A program made the translations under genes and the position numbers. Below, piece after piece: positions 8,092-16,395 of a stretch of DNA of 64,000 nucleotides. Origin of the DNA: Luminiphilus sp. (GTDB taxonomy: Bacteria; Pseudomonadota; Gammaproteobacteria; Pseudomonadales; Halieaceae); NCBI GenBank assembly GCA_028117185.1, contig JAOHHD010000005.1, positions 1 to 64,000 on the forward strand. Direction: 5' to 3'. The number at the start of each line of letters is the position of its first letter. The stretch's first letter is position 1. A model generated the notes under the pieces. It was not told the DNA's origin and did no database searches. It worked only from the letters and a program-made list of their open reading frames with translations.

Positions 8092-8970
8092 CTAGGATCG
8101 CTTGCTCGCAATCAAAGCCTGCAGTAGATCAGCGAACGTCTTGGGCGCCTCCTCGTGCCCGAGGTGTCCCAATTCAGGAATGAGCAGGGTTCGGCAGTGA
8201 GTAAAGTACCGCTCGGCTGATGTAATGCGGCTGGGTGGGATGGTGCGGTCTCCCTCACACGCGGCCAGCCAGACAGGTTGTTGCAGTTCGCCCAGTCGGT
8301 TGAGTAGGGGCGGTAAGTCCCAGCCGGCCATCATCCGCAGGGTTCCTGCAATATGATCGGGGTCACTGAGTAAGGTGTCGTAACAGCGCGACATGATGGG
8401 ATCGATTGATGAGCCGGTGTCGGCCAGCATTGACCCTGTGGCACGCCAGCGCAGACTCGGAGAGGCGAGCGCGCGCGGTAGCCATCGACTGCGCGCCAGC
8501 CATTTTGCGGCCAAGCTAAAAAAAGGAGCGGCCATGGAGCCAAAGGGATTAAACGCTGGGTTGATACAGAGAATCCCTTTAAGCGATTCGGCGCCATTAA
8601 GCGCGTACTGTGTTGCGAGCGCAGCACCGGCCGAGTGCCCAACAATCCATTGCGGTGTGGCATCGAGCTGTTCGAGTAAGGCGTTGAGGTAGTCACTAAA
8701 CTGCACCAATCCCACCCGCTCAGGCGGCAGTAAGGAAGAAAATCCTTGGCCTGGTAAATCAGGTGAGATGACACGAAAGTGTGGGGTGAGTAGTGGGGTG
8801 ATACCAGCAAACGAATGACTTGATGCGCCGGCGCCATGCAGCAACAGCAGATCAGGACCCTCGCCAGAGACCTGCACATGATAATCGCTGCCATCGAGCG
8901 AGATGAAGCGACTGCTATCAGCCAGTGGCCAAACGTCGGCGACGGCCTGCCAATGGGTTGCCGAGGTCAT
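8092..8970 (-). CDS. bchO: Mg-chelatase-associated alpha/beta hydrolase BchO
   Basis: BchO is an alpha/beta hydrolase always found with bchD and bchI in phototrophs; its exact reaction is not settled, and it is thought to aid Mg insertion into protoporphyrin IX. The 292-residue protein has LLLHGAGASSHS (oxyanion region), the nucleophile elbow VGHSAGAAL with Ser, an Asp in CEGDRTIPP, and a late His in ELGHLGHEEAP. The start overlaps the bchD stop (ATGA), so it is the last gene of bchI-bchD-bchO. Confidence 0.88.
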   Translation of the reverse strand: MTSATHWQAVADVWPLADSSRFISLDGSDYHVQVSGEGPDLLLLHGAGASSHSFAGITPLLTPHFRVISPDLPGQGFSSLLPPERVGLVQFSDYLNALLEQLDATPQWIVGHSAGAALATQYALNGAESLKGILCINPAFNPFGSMAAPFFSLAAKWLARSRWLPRALASPSLRWRATGSMLADTGSSIDPIMSRCYDTLLSDPDHIAGTLRMMAGWDLPPLLNRLGELQQPVWLAACEGDRTIPPSRITSAERYFTHCRTLLIPELGHLGHEEAPKTFADLLQALIASKRS

Positions 8971-10706
8971 CCCGAAGCAGCTCGAATCGTCCGGTTTAGC
9001 GTGCGGGCATCTGCTTTGGGAAGCGCGATATAAGTACCACGCAATGTGTCAGCCAAATCTCTTGCCCTAGGTTGCGGACGCTGTGCGGTGTCGATCACCA
9101 AGCCATTGACGGGCTGTTCAGCGAGTCGCCGTGCCGCCGTCAACGCATCCCGAGTACCTGCCTCGCGATTCCGCGTACCATCCAGCGCCACATTGGCGGC
9201 GCCGTCGGTAAGCAAAATATACTGTGTGGTCGTACCTTGTTTGCTCGCGCGCTCGACAATATCTCGCGTTAAATCTAATGCGGCAGCCATCGGGGTTGCA
9301 CCGCCGCCAGGTAGTGCCGCTAGCGCTTTCTTGGCTCTCACCAGCGACCGCGTCGGTGGCAGAAGGAGCTCGGCCATCTCATCACGAAAAGCAATCAGCG
9401 CCACTTGATCCCTGCGCACGTAGCAATCCGCAAGGAGTAATTCCACTGCGCCTTTTGCTTCGGCAAGGCGCTGCATCGCCGCGGAACCCGAGGCGTCAAC
9501 CACGAACAATGTTAGCGATTCGCGGCGCTGTTGGTAGCGCGTCAGATGAATATCGTCGCGGCGTATTTCTAGCTTGCGCAAAGGGTCTCCGCGTTCGCGT
9601 CGACGCAAGGGTTGCCAGGGCGCAGCGGCGCGGAGTGTCGCAAGAATATTGACTCGACCGCCGCGGCGATGGTCGCCTCGAAAAACGCCAGTTGGACGCC
9701 CGCGCTGTTGGTGCCGATGATGGGCTCCAGACGTGCCTGCACTGCTTTGGCGTACTTTTGCGGCGCGTGTTTGCAACTGCTGGAGGAGTCCCTCTGGCAA
9801 TTGCGCGAGCGTGGCCTCGAGCAAGCGATCTTCGTCTGATGGCATTTGCTCACTCGTTTGCGGGGGTTCCTGCTCTTCCGGTTGATCTACTTCAGGCTCT
9901 GGCGCTGGCTCTGGCTCTGGTTCAGCCATGTCGGGTAACTGCGCTGCTTTGGGAATCAGACACAGGCGGAGCGCGCAGGCAATGTCACTGTCTTCTACCG
10001 TGCGACGGCCAGCGAGCGCTGCGGCACCACAGGCTACTTGGACAGCTGCTAGCGCTGCCCGAGGAGAGTCGATACCTAAGGTGAGACTCAATGTTGCGAT
10101 GGCGACCCGATGTGCTTCTGTCACGACTATGTCGTCAAAGCGTGCCCGAGCCCGTTCAATTTGATCGCGATCAAAAATGTCATCCTCTACACCATGGATA
10201 CCGATGGATTGCAGATTCACCGTGATGCCCAAGCGATCAGACAGTGCGCTATGGATGAATTCTTCCTCAGTTCCTTCGTCTGCAGCGATCAATGTAATGC
10301 GTGCGGCGGTTTGCGTATCGATACCGTCGCGAGCGATCGACAACTGGCCGTCATCCAGTGCGACACAGAGATGGTGAACCGTATTTCTGGGAAGACGCTC
10401 GGCCATGGCAGCTATGACGATGCGCTCGTGACACTCTCCTAGCATGCCGATCTCGGCGACCGGCTTGCCCTGCTGCAGTGTGGCACCAAGATCAATGCCG
10501 CCCAGTAGTCGGGCTTCTGGAATATTGGCAGGAATTTTTCTCAGGTGTGATTGGCCGGAAAGCGTCTGGACACGATCTAACCAGTAATCTCTGACCGGTC
10601 CCGGAGAGGCGCGCAGATGGACGCCGCCAATACGATCTCCCATCAGATTTAGCAGTGCGGCAGCCCATTCTGCATCCGCCCACAGGGATGGTGTGTCAGT
10701 CGTCAC
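8967..10706 (-). CDS. bchD: Magnesium chelatase subunit D
   Basis: BchD is the scaffold subunit that, with BchI rings and BchH, inserts Mg2+ into protoporphyrin IX. The 579-residue protein has an AAA-like N-terminal half without a good Walker A motif, an acidic proline-rich linker around residues 260-295 (alternating Glu/Pro), and a C-terminal von Willebrand A domain with the metal-site motif DASGSA near residue 400 and a TDGAAN stretch. It overlaps the 3' end of bchI by 11 bases and the start of bchO by 4, which indicates a coupled operon. Confidence 0.93.
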   Translation of the reverse strand: MTTDTPSLWADAEWAAALLNLMGDRIGGVHLRASPGPVRDYWLDRVQTLSGQSHLRKIPANIPEARLLGGIDLGATLQQGKPVAEIGMLGECHERIVIAAMAERLPRNTVHHLCVALDDGQLSIARDGIDTQTAARITLIAADEGTEEEFIHSALSDRLGITVNLQSIGIHGVEDDIFDRDQIERARARFDDIVVTEAHRVAIATLSLTLGIDSPRAALAAVQVACGAAALAGRRTVEDSDIACALRLCLIPKAAQLPDMAEPEPEPAPEPEVDQPEEQEPPQTSEQMPSDEDRLLEATLAQLPEGLLQQLQTRAAKVRQSSAGTSGAHHRHQQRGRPTGVFRGDHRRGGRVNILATLRAAAPWQPLRRRERGDPLRKLEIRRDDIHLTRYQQRRESLTLFVVDASGSAAMQRLAEAKGAVELLLADCYVRRDQVALIAFRDEMAELLLPPTRSLVRAKKALAALPGGGATPMAAALDLTRDIVERASKQGTTTQYILLTDGAANVALDGTRNREAGTRDALTAARRLAEQPVNGLVIDTAQRPQPRARDLADTLRGTYIALPKADARTLNRTIRAASG

Positions 10707-11727
10707 AGTCAGTGAAAAGCTCCGAAATCACTCGTTCCACTCGAATGTCAGCGCTGGATTCATCGAGGGGGTCGCGCCGGAGGCGATGTCGGAGCACAGA
10801 AGGAGCGATGGATTTTAGGTGTTCTAGCGTTGCAATGGGGTCGCCGTTCAGCGCGGCTAAGGCGCGCGCGCTGCGCACTAGCGTTAATTCTCCGCGCAAT
10901 CCGTCAGTACCTAGTGCAAGACAGAGCTTTGCCGCGGTTTCTAACAGGTTGGCGGGAGTGTCGACGCTATCAAGCGCCTCCCGAGCCCGCTGTATGCGTC
11001 GTCGCAAAGTGCTTTCTTTGCGCGCCCATCGCTTGCGAAAAGCGCTGCGATCTTTATCGAATGCTTCCCTTGCGCGAATAATCTCGACTCGCGTCGGCAC
11101 ATCAGAGGGCGTCCGCACATCAACGGATAAGCCAAATCGATCCTGCAGTTGGGGTCGCAATTCACCTTCTTCGGGGTTGCCGCTACCCACTAAAACGAAT
11201 TGAGCGGGGTGTCGTATGCTGAGCCCTTCACGCTCCACCACATTCTCGCCTGACGCTGCGACATCGAGTAGCGCGTCGACAATATGGTCTTCGAGTAAAT
11301 TCACCTCATCGACATAGAGAAAGCCGCGATTAGCCTGTGCCAATAGTCCGGGCTGAAAGGCTTTTTCACCGTTAACGAGCGCGCGCTCAATATCGAGTGC
11401 GCCGACCACGCGATCCTCTGTAGACCCCAAAGGCAAATCGACAACAGGAATGGTCATGGTCGTCTTGATAGGAGTGCTCGAGGATTTAGCGCAGGCATTA
11501 CAGAGCCCCGGCTGTGATTGATGCGGATCGCATTGATAGGGGCAACTTTTGACGACATCAATTTTTGGCAGTAGCGCAGCGAGCGCACGAATGGTGGTGG
11601 ACTTACCCGTGCCGCGTTCGCCTAGTACCAAAACGCCCCCGATACCGGGGTCAACGGCGGCAATCGTCAGTGCCCGTTTCATATCATCTTGGCCGACGAT
11701 GGCGGTAAATGGATACGCGGTGCTCAT
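10696..11727 (-). CDS. bchI: Magnesium chelatase ATPase subunit I
   Basis: BchI is the AAA+ ATPase ring of Mg-chelatase. The 343-residue protein contains Walker A (VLGERGTGKSTTIRAL, about residue 40), Walker B (FLYVDEVNLLEDHIVD) and the sensor region VGSGNPEEGELRPQLQDRFG. The frame is open further upstream to 11817, but the ATG at 11727 follows GAGGA and gives the family start STAYPFTAIVGQDDMK, so it is preferred. It heads the bchI-bchD-bchO operon and is divergent from the hydrolase gene at 11859. Confidence 0.95.
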   Translation of the reverse strand: MSTAYPFTAIVGQDDMKRALTIAAVDPGIGGVLVLGERGTGKSTTIRALAALLPKIDVVKSCPYQCDPHQSQPGLCNACAKSSSTPIKTTMTIPVVDLPLGSTEDRVVGALDIERALVNGEKAFQPGLLAQANRGFLYVDEVNLLEDHIVDALLDVAASGENVVEREGLSIRHPAQFVLVGSGNPEEGELRPQLQDRFGLSVDVRTPSDVPTRVEIIRAREAFDKDRSAFRKRWARKESTLRRRIQRAREALDSVDTPANLLETAAKLCLALGTDGLRGELTLVRSARALAALNGDPIATLEHLKSIAPSVLRHRLRRDPLDESSADIRVERVISELFTDCDD

Positions 11728-11858
11728 GTGTGTCCTCAGTGACTGCGGCGAAGGCTGTATGTTAAGCCCCGATCCCAGAAATGTGAAAAAGAAGCTATCC
11801 GGGCGAGTGTCCCGCAATTTATACTATTAGCCTGTCCATTGTCATTGATGGTTATATC
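11728..11858. promoter_or_regulatory. Divergent promoter region bchI / alpha-beta hydrolase
   Basis: These 131 bases separate two divergent starts and must carry promoters for both. At 11808-11825 there is TGTCCCGCAATTTATACT, one base short of TGT-N12-ACA, a possible degenerate PpsR/CrtJ site. No clear -35/-10 pair stands out. Confidence 0.35.
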
Positions 11859-12785
11859 ATGGCCAAGCCGCTGGCGCCTGCGTTGGATGCGGAACAATTC
11901 GCTGTCTCACTCGACGGAAACGTGACACTGCGCGGGTATCAAGGAGAGGTCTCAGAAGGCACTCCATTGGTGCTGTTGCACAGTATTAACGCAGCCCCTA
12001 GTGCGATGGAAATTCGTCCGTTATTTGAGCATTACCGCGACAAGCGACCGGTGATGGCACCTGACTTACCGGGCTTTGGTCTGTCTGATCGTTCTGCGGT
12101 GTCGTACTCGAGCGTGCAGTATGCGCGGTGGATCGCGGAATGGCTGAGAGACTTTAAAACCCCACCAGATGTTGTCGCGCTGTCGTTGACGGGCGAATTT
12201 GTCGCCCGCGCCATCCTTGAACAAGGCACTCGTATCCGCAGTTTGACCTTGATTTCGCCCACAGGCATGGGAACAGCGAGTCCACCCTCGCTGCCTAACG
12301 GATCTCGACTTGAACGCCTGCTGAATTCACGTTGGGTCGGGCAGCCACTGTTCCGCGCCTTGACCACGAAAGCGAGTATTCGCTGGTTTTTAAATAAGGC
12401 TTTTGTTGGTCCAACGCCTGAGTATCTCGTGCAGTATGCATGGGAGACGGCTCGGCAACCGGGCGCGCATCTCGTGCCCCTCAAATTTCTGACTTTTAGT
12501 CTGTTCACTGAGCAGGCTATGTCGCGTTTATATAGCCGGCTGACACTGCCGTGTTTGGTGCTTTATGACGACGACCCCAATATTGGCTTTGAACGTGTGC
12601 CCGAATTGATCAATGCAAAGGGACAATGGACGATCAAACGTCTTGTTCCCAGTATGGGTTTGCCTCATTGGGAGTTGCCTAATGACACGATCAGCGCGCT
12701 GGATGATTTTTGGGCTCTGCCAGTCCAAGCTGCGACGCCATCAGGTGATATCACTGAGCAGGGTGCGCGCCGCCAGTCGGCCTGA
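11859..12785 (+). CDS. Alpha/beta hydrolase of the photosynthesis cluster, unknown substrate
   Basis: A 308-residue alpha/beta-hydrolase-fold protein with no signal peptide. It has the oxyanion region LVLLHSINAAPSA (HSIN in place of HGxG), PDLPGFGLSDRS, and a candidate nucleophile Ser in VVALSLTGEF. That elbow reads A-L-S-L-T-G rather than G-x-S-x-G. A late His in GLPHWELP could complete a triad. It is divergent from bchI and its last 45 bases overlap the end of crtD. It may act on a bacteriochlorophyll or carotenoid intermediate, or on an ester made by its neighbours; this is guesswork. It is distinct from bchO, which is present separately. Confidence 0.8.
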   Translation: MAKPLAPALDAEQFAVSLDGNVTLRGYQGEVSEGTPLVLLHSINAAPSAMEIRPLFEHYRDKRPVMAPDLPGFGLSDRSAVSYSSVQYARWIAEWLRDFKTPPDVVALSLTGEFVARAILEQGTRIRSLTLISPTGMGTASPPSLPNGSRLERLLNSRWVGQPLFRALTTKASIRWFLNKAFVGPTPEYLVQYAWETARQPGAHLVPLKFLTFSLFTEQAMSRLYSRLTLPCLVLYDDDPNIGFERVPELINAKGQWTIKRLVPSMGLPHWELPNDTISALDDFWALPVQAATPSGDITEQGARRQSA

Positions 12786-14240
12786 GAGTGTGGCCATCGG
12801 CACGCCAGGTCCAGGGTGAACACTACCCCCCGATAAATAGAGCCCTTTCAGGCGACTGCGAGCACCGGACCGAGTAAAGCTAGACCAAAGACCGTGTGAC
12901 GCGCCGCCGTAGAGCGAGCCGCCACTCCCGGGAAAACGGCTATGCCAATCTGTTGGGGTAGTCGCAACACAGTCATCGTCGCGAAAGCTGAGATTGAGTC
13001 CGCAACGGTTCAGCACTGCAAGCGCATTATCTCGAATGTGGCTGACCTCATGGGTCGACCACGTCTGAGTGTCTCCATTGGCTGGCGCATTCACTAGCAT
13101 GAGCAGCCGCTCTGTTTCGTTGCGTTTGCCGGTAGGGCCACGATCCTGTGCGCACACATAGACGGTGGGTTTTGAAGGCACGCTACGTTCTTCAAAAATG
13201 GTGTTGAATTCTCGCGGATAGTGAGACTCGAAGAAGACATTATGGTGGTCGAGATCAAAGCCCGATGCCTGACCTTTGATGCACCAAGTCAATGCAGAGA
13301 GTGCTCGCTGATGATTTGGCCGCAGTCTCACAGCAGAGGAAGCTGATTCCCCGAGTTGACCCGTGGCAATGGCTTGTGTGTCGCCGTTAAAGACCACGGC
13401 ATCGGCAGATACGGCAGTGCCATCCTTCAATCGAACGCCAGCCACCTTTCCATTTTCTACCAAGACTTCACTAACGTGAGTGTTGAGGTGCAGGTCTACA
13501 CCCAGTTGCTGACCTAGCTCAGCCATCGTCGCTGCAAGCTGATGCATGCCGCCATCTACTAGCCAAACACCGTCTAATTCGACGTGCGCAATCAGCATTA
13601 ACGTGGCGGGCGTACTCAGTGGTGAGGATCCCACGTAGGTTGCGTAGCGCCCAAATAGTTGTTGCAGCCTTTCGTCTGAGAAAAAGCCGCCCAATGCGCG
13701 CCATAGATCAGGTGATGGCCGTGCGGCGAGTAACGAACTGAGTGGATGCTGGCGTAATACTCGGGCAACCAGCGTCAGCGGATTGGGTTTCGTCGCCTTC
13801 ATGAAAGTCGAGGACAGTGCCCTGTGGATTTTTTCACTCTGAGAGTAGAAGCGATCGAAGCCGGCGGCATTATCGCTTCCCGCAAACTGCTCTATCGACT
13901 GTCGCGAACGTTCGCGGTCTGGGAACAAGTCCAGCAGGCCGCCATCGCTCCAAGCGTGACGCGCAATAATGGGGCTGTCGAGTAGGGTGAGGCGATCACT
14001 GAGAGAGGTGCCGGCATCCTCGAATAGCTGTTCAAATACCGACCGCATGGTGAGTACGGTGGGGCCGCCATCAATGGACAGGCCGTCAATCTCACGGGCG
14101 TGCATTTTACCGCCGGGTGCGGCAGCGCGCTCCAGCAGGGTGACGCGCACACCGGCCCGCGCTAAGTCGATGCTGGCTGATAATCCGCCAGCGCCTGCCC
14201 CAATGACGATCACATGTGGCTGGGTCACACAATTTTCCAT
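12741..14240 (-). CDS. crtD: Carotenoid 3,4-desaturase (hydroxyneurosporene/methoxyneurosporene dehydrogenase)
   Basis: This CrtI-family FAD desaturase of 499 residues is most like CrtD, which introduces the 3,4 double bond into 1-hydroxy carotenoids on the spirilloxanthin/spheroidene routes. It has VIVIGAGAGGLSASIDLARAG at the start, ERAAAPGGKMHAREIDG, IDGGPTVLTM, and GLYLSGGSVHPGPGVPMA near the end. The frame is open to 14411, but the ATG at 14240 begins exactly at the FAD fold and overlaps the previous gene by 16 bases, so I chose it. CrtC and CrtF, its usual pathway partners, are not in this window. CrtD against another CrtI paralogue is judged from context. Confidence 0.85.
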   Translation of the reverse strand: MENCVTQPHVIVIGAGAGGLSASIDLARAGVRVTLLERAAAPGGKMHAREIDGLSIDGGPTVLTMRSVFEQLFEDAGTSLSDRLTLLDSPIIARHAWSDGGLLDLFPDRERSRQSIEQFAGSDNAAGFDRFYSQSEKIHRALSSTFMKATKPNPLTLVARVLRQHPLSSLLAARPSPDLWRALGGFFSDERLQQLFGRYATYVGSSPLSTPATLMLIAHVELDGVWLVDGGMHQLAATMAELGQQLGVDLHLNTHVSEVLVENGKVAGVRLKDGTAVSADAVVFNGDTQAIATGQLGESASSAVRLRPNHQRALSALTWCIKGQASGFDLDHHNVFFESHYPREFNTIFEERSVPSKPTVYVCAQDRGPTGKRNETERLLMLVNAPANGDTQTWSTHEVSHIRDNALAVLNRCGLNLSFRDDDCVATTPTDWHSRFPGSGGSLYGGASHGLWSSFTRSGARSRLKGLYLSGGSVHPGPGVPMATLSGRLAARTLLSDIT

Positions 14241-14971
14241 TTGCGAGAGGCGGGTCGTGTGACTTTTCTCTGATGATAAATAATTAACGCCAAGCCGACG
14301 ATTAATGGCACTGCCCACAGCCCGGGTTGCAATGCGAGTTCGGGTAATAAACGGACTGCACCAAAGGCAAAGAAGGCGGTATAGACAGAAATGCCAGCGC
14401 CCACTAAACATTTAATATGCTCTTTGATGCGATCCGTGGGCAACGGATGAGGCTTGTAAATAAACCATAAGTTGGTCAAAACCGTCGCAAAGCCTACTAA
14501 CGAAATACCCATCATCATAGGCTCAGGTTCTATCACGCCGCGGACAAAACAATTGATGGAGGCAACGGTCAATAGTGCCTGTGACAGCAGATTGTGCCAA
14601 ACACGATTAGCCAAATGATGCTGCTTATTGCGCAGACTCAACCAACCTTGCCACGCCAGGTTTACCGTTAGTGTGGCGAGATACAGCATCATCCAGCCAA
14701 AAATATTGCTGATTGCTCGCGGATCGGCAAAGACGGGATGGTCGGCAAGATGCGGATGTGTGCCAATGGGGTCAGAGAGGGTCGTCAGGCTAATAGCCAC
14801 TGCAGTGAAGCCCGTGATGATCATTGTTTGCACAAATAATGTGCCCGCTCGGCGGTGCAGATGCCCGCCCTTGCGGCCTGCAATGGGTATCCAAATGACA
14901 ATCAAACCGATGGCACCGGTTAGTATGTGTAATCCAACAAGCCATTCAAACAGCGTGTGGGTCGACACCAT
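14225..14971 (-). CDS. DUF2306-like integral membrane protein
   Basis: A 248-residue protein with about seven hydrophobic segments and the N-terminal pattern LVGLHILTGAIGLIVIWIP then KGGHLHRRAGTLFVQTM, typical of DUF2306-type membrane proteins; the conserved KGG-x-x-HRRAG histidines could bind metal or haem. The start at 14971 follows GGAGGGGGG; the longer open frame to 15082 would cross the start of the neighbouring P450. It overlaps crtD by 16 bases, so the two are translationally coupled. No biochemical role is established for this family that I know of. In many phototrophs the gene beside crtD is crtC; this protein occupies that place but does not resemble CrtC. Confidence 0.8.
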   Translation of the reverse strand: MVSTHTLFEWLVGLHILTGAIGLIVIWIPIAGRKGGHLHRRAGTLFVQTMIITGFTAVAISLTTLSDPIGTHPHLADHPVFADPRAISNIFGWMMLYLATLTVNLAWQGWLSLRNKQHHLANRVWHNLLSQALLTVASINCFVRGVIEPEPMMMGISLVGFATVLTNLWFIYKPHPLPTDRIKEHIKCLVGAGISVYTAFFAFGAVRLLPELALQPGLWAVPLIVGLALIIYHQRKVTRPASRKWKIV

Positions 14972-15015
14972 TACACCCCCCCTCCATACTGTGGCCAGAC
15001 AATGGGATGTGTGTG

Positions 15016-16395
15016 ATGGCAACGGACAATCTGTATATACCCCCCAAGCCTCTGTCGCTCTGGTCTGTTGTGGCCTTGGCACGAGTGCTGTGGAAGGGTG
15101 ACGGCAATTTGCTTGAGTTGCTGCCCGCTGCGGCTTACCGCTTCGATGTGGGCAATCTTGGCTATTCGAGACGCTCCACGGTGTTGTTTAATGATCCCGA
15201 TACTGTCCGCGAGATTATGCGTGACGCAGAAGGTGTGTTTCCAAAAAGTGATTTGATGGTGAGCGCGCTGGAGCACTTGATTGGCGACAGCATTTTTGTC
15301 ACCGACGGAGAACGCTGGAAGCGCCAGCGTGCGATGATCGACCCCGCCTTTTCTCATATGCGCATCAGTCACGCCTTCACCGCGATGCAAGCCGCCGTGG
15401 ATGACCACTTGTTGTCCTTGCGTCACAAGGCAGACTCGGGAGAGGTGTTTTCGCTGGACTTGGCCATGAGTCACCTCACAGCGGACATTATTTGCCGGAC
15501 TGTCTTCTCGACGCCACTGCAGTCGGGAGTCGCGGTTGATGTTTTCGAAGACTTTACCCTGTTTGAAAAGTCGGCGGTTCAAGTCGATGTGTTGCGCTTG
15601 ATTTTCAAGCCGGCCTGGAGCGAATTTCCGCAGTCTCCCGAAGTGCTCGGCGCCTGCGAGCGCATCCGACATCATCTCGGGGTATTGGTTGATTCCCATC
15701 TTGAAGACCCGAGCGGCTTTGACGACATCGCCAGTAGTGTGATCGCCGCTCATGATCGTGATAGCGGAGAGCCATTTACTCGTGAGGAACTGATTGACCA
15801 GTTGGGAGTGTTTTTCTTGGCGGGTCATGAGACAACGGCCAGCGCGCTGACGTGGGCTTTTTACGTATTGGCTGATCAACCGCAGTGGCGTGAGCGATTG
15901 CGGGACGAAATTGGACAGATTGTGGGTGATGGTCGAATGACTTTCGAACACACCCGGCAATTGCCTCTGACGAAGGCTTTTTTTAAAGAAACGTTGCGGT
16001 TGTATCCGCCGATCACTTTCATGCCCCGAGTAGCCATGCGAGAGACCACCATCGGAGGCCGCCGATTGCGTAAAGGTGCATTGGTGATGGTGGCGCCTTG
16101 GACGCTGCACCGACATGCAAAATGGTGGACAGACCCCCATGCGTTTCGTCCGGAGCGGTTTTTGCCAGAGCATGAAAAAGATCTGGTGCAGGGTGCCTAC
16201 ATTCCGTTTGGGCAAGGTCCACATACCTGCGTTGGTGCAGGCTTTGCACAGACCGAGAGTGTTCTGATCTTGGCCGAGTTGGTACGTCATTTTGATTGGA
16301 CTTTGGCATCTGGCCAGACGGTTCGGCCAGCTGCTCGCATGACGACGCGACCGGCAAGTCAAGTTATGCTCCATGTTGGTCATCGCTCGGCGTGA
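15016..16395 (+). CDS. Cytochrome P450
   Basis: A 459-residue soluble-type P450 monooxygenase. It shows the I-helix oxygen-activation motif AGHETTAS near residue 270, the K-helix ExxR in KETLRLYPP, and the haem loop FGQGPHTCVGAGFAQ with the thiolate Cys near residue 405. ATG at 15016 or the in-frame ATG at 15007 could be used; only about 44 bases separate it from the divergent DUF2306 gene. Its 3' end overlaps the ATP-grasp gene by 32 bases in convergent orientation. The substrate is unknown; carotenoids, fatty acids or tetrapyrrole side chains are possibilities suggested by context. No dedicated ferredoxin gene is adjacent. Confidence 0.93.
   Translation: MATDNLYIPPKPLSLWSVVALARVLWKGDGNLLELLPAAAYRFDVGNLGYSRRSTVLFNDPDTVREIMRDAEGVFPKSDLMVSALEHLIGDSIFVTDGERWKRQRAMIDPAFSHMRISHAFTAMQAAVDDHLLSLRHKADSGEVFSLDLAMSHLTADIICRTVFSTPLQSGVAVDVFEDFTLFEKSAVQVDVLRLIFKPAWSEFPQSPEVLGACERIRHHLGVLVDSHLEDPSGFDDIASSVIAAHDRDSGEPFTREELIDQLGVFFLAGHETTASALTWAFYVLADQPQWRERLRDEIGQIVGDGRMTFEHTRQLPLTKAFFKETLRLYPPITFMPRVAMRETTIGGRRLRKGALVMVAPWTLHRHAKWWTDPHAFRPERFLPEHEKDLVQGAYIPFGQGPHTCVGAGFAQTESVLILAELVRHFDWTLASGQTVRPAARMTTRPASQVMLHVGHRSA

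Noticed and set aside
10655..11203. A 182-codon plus-strand frame antisense to bchI/bchD
   Set aside because: Ser/Arg-rich translation typical of antisense shadow; bchI is certain.
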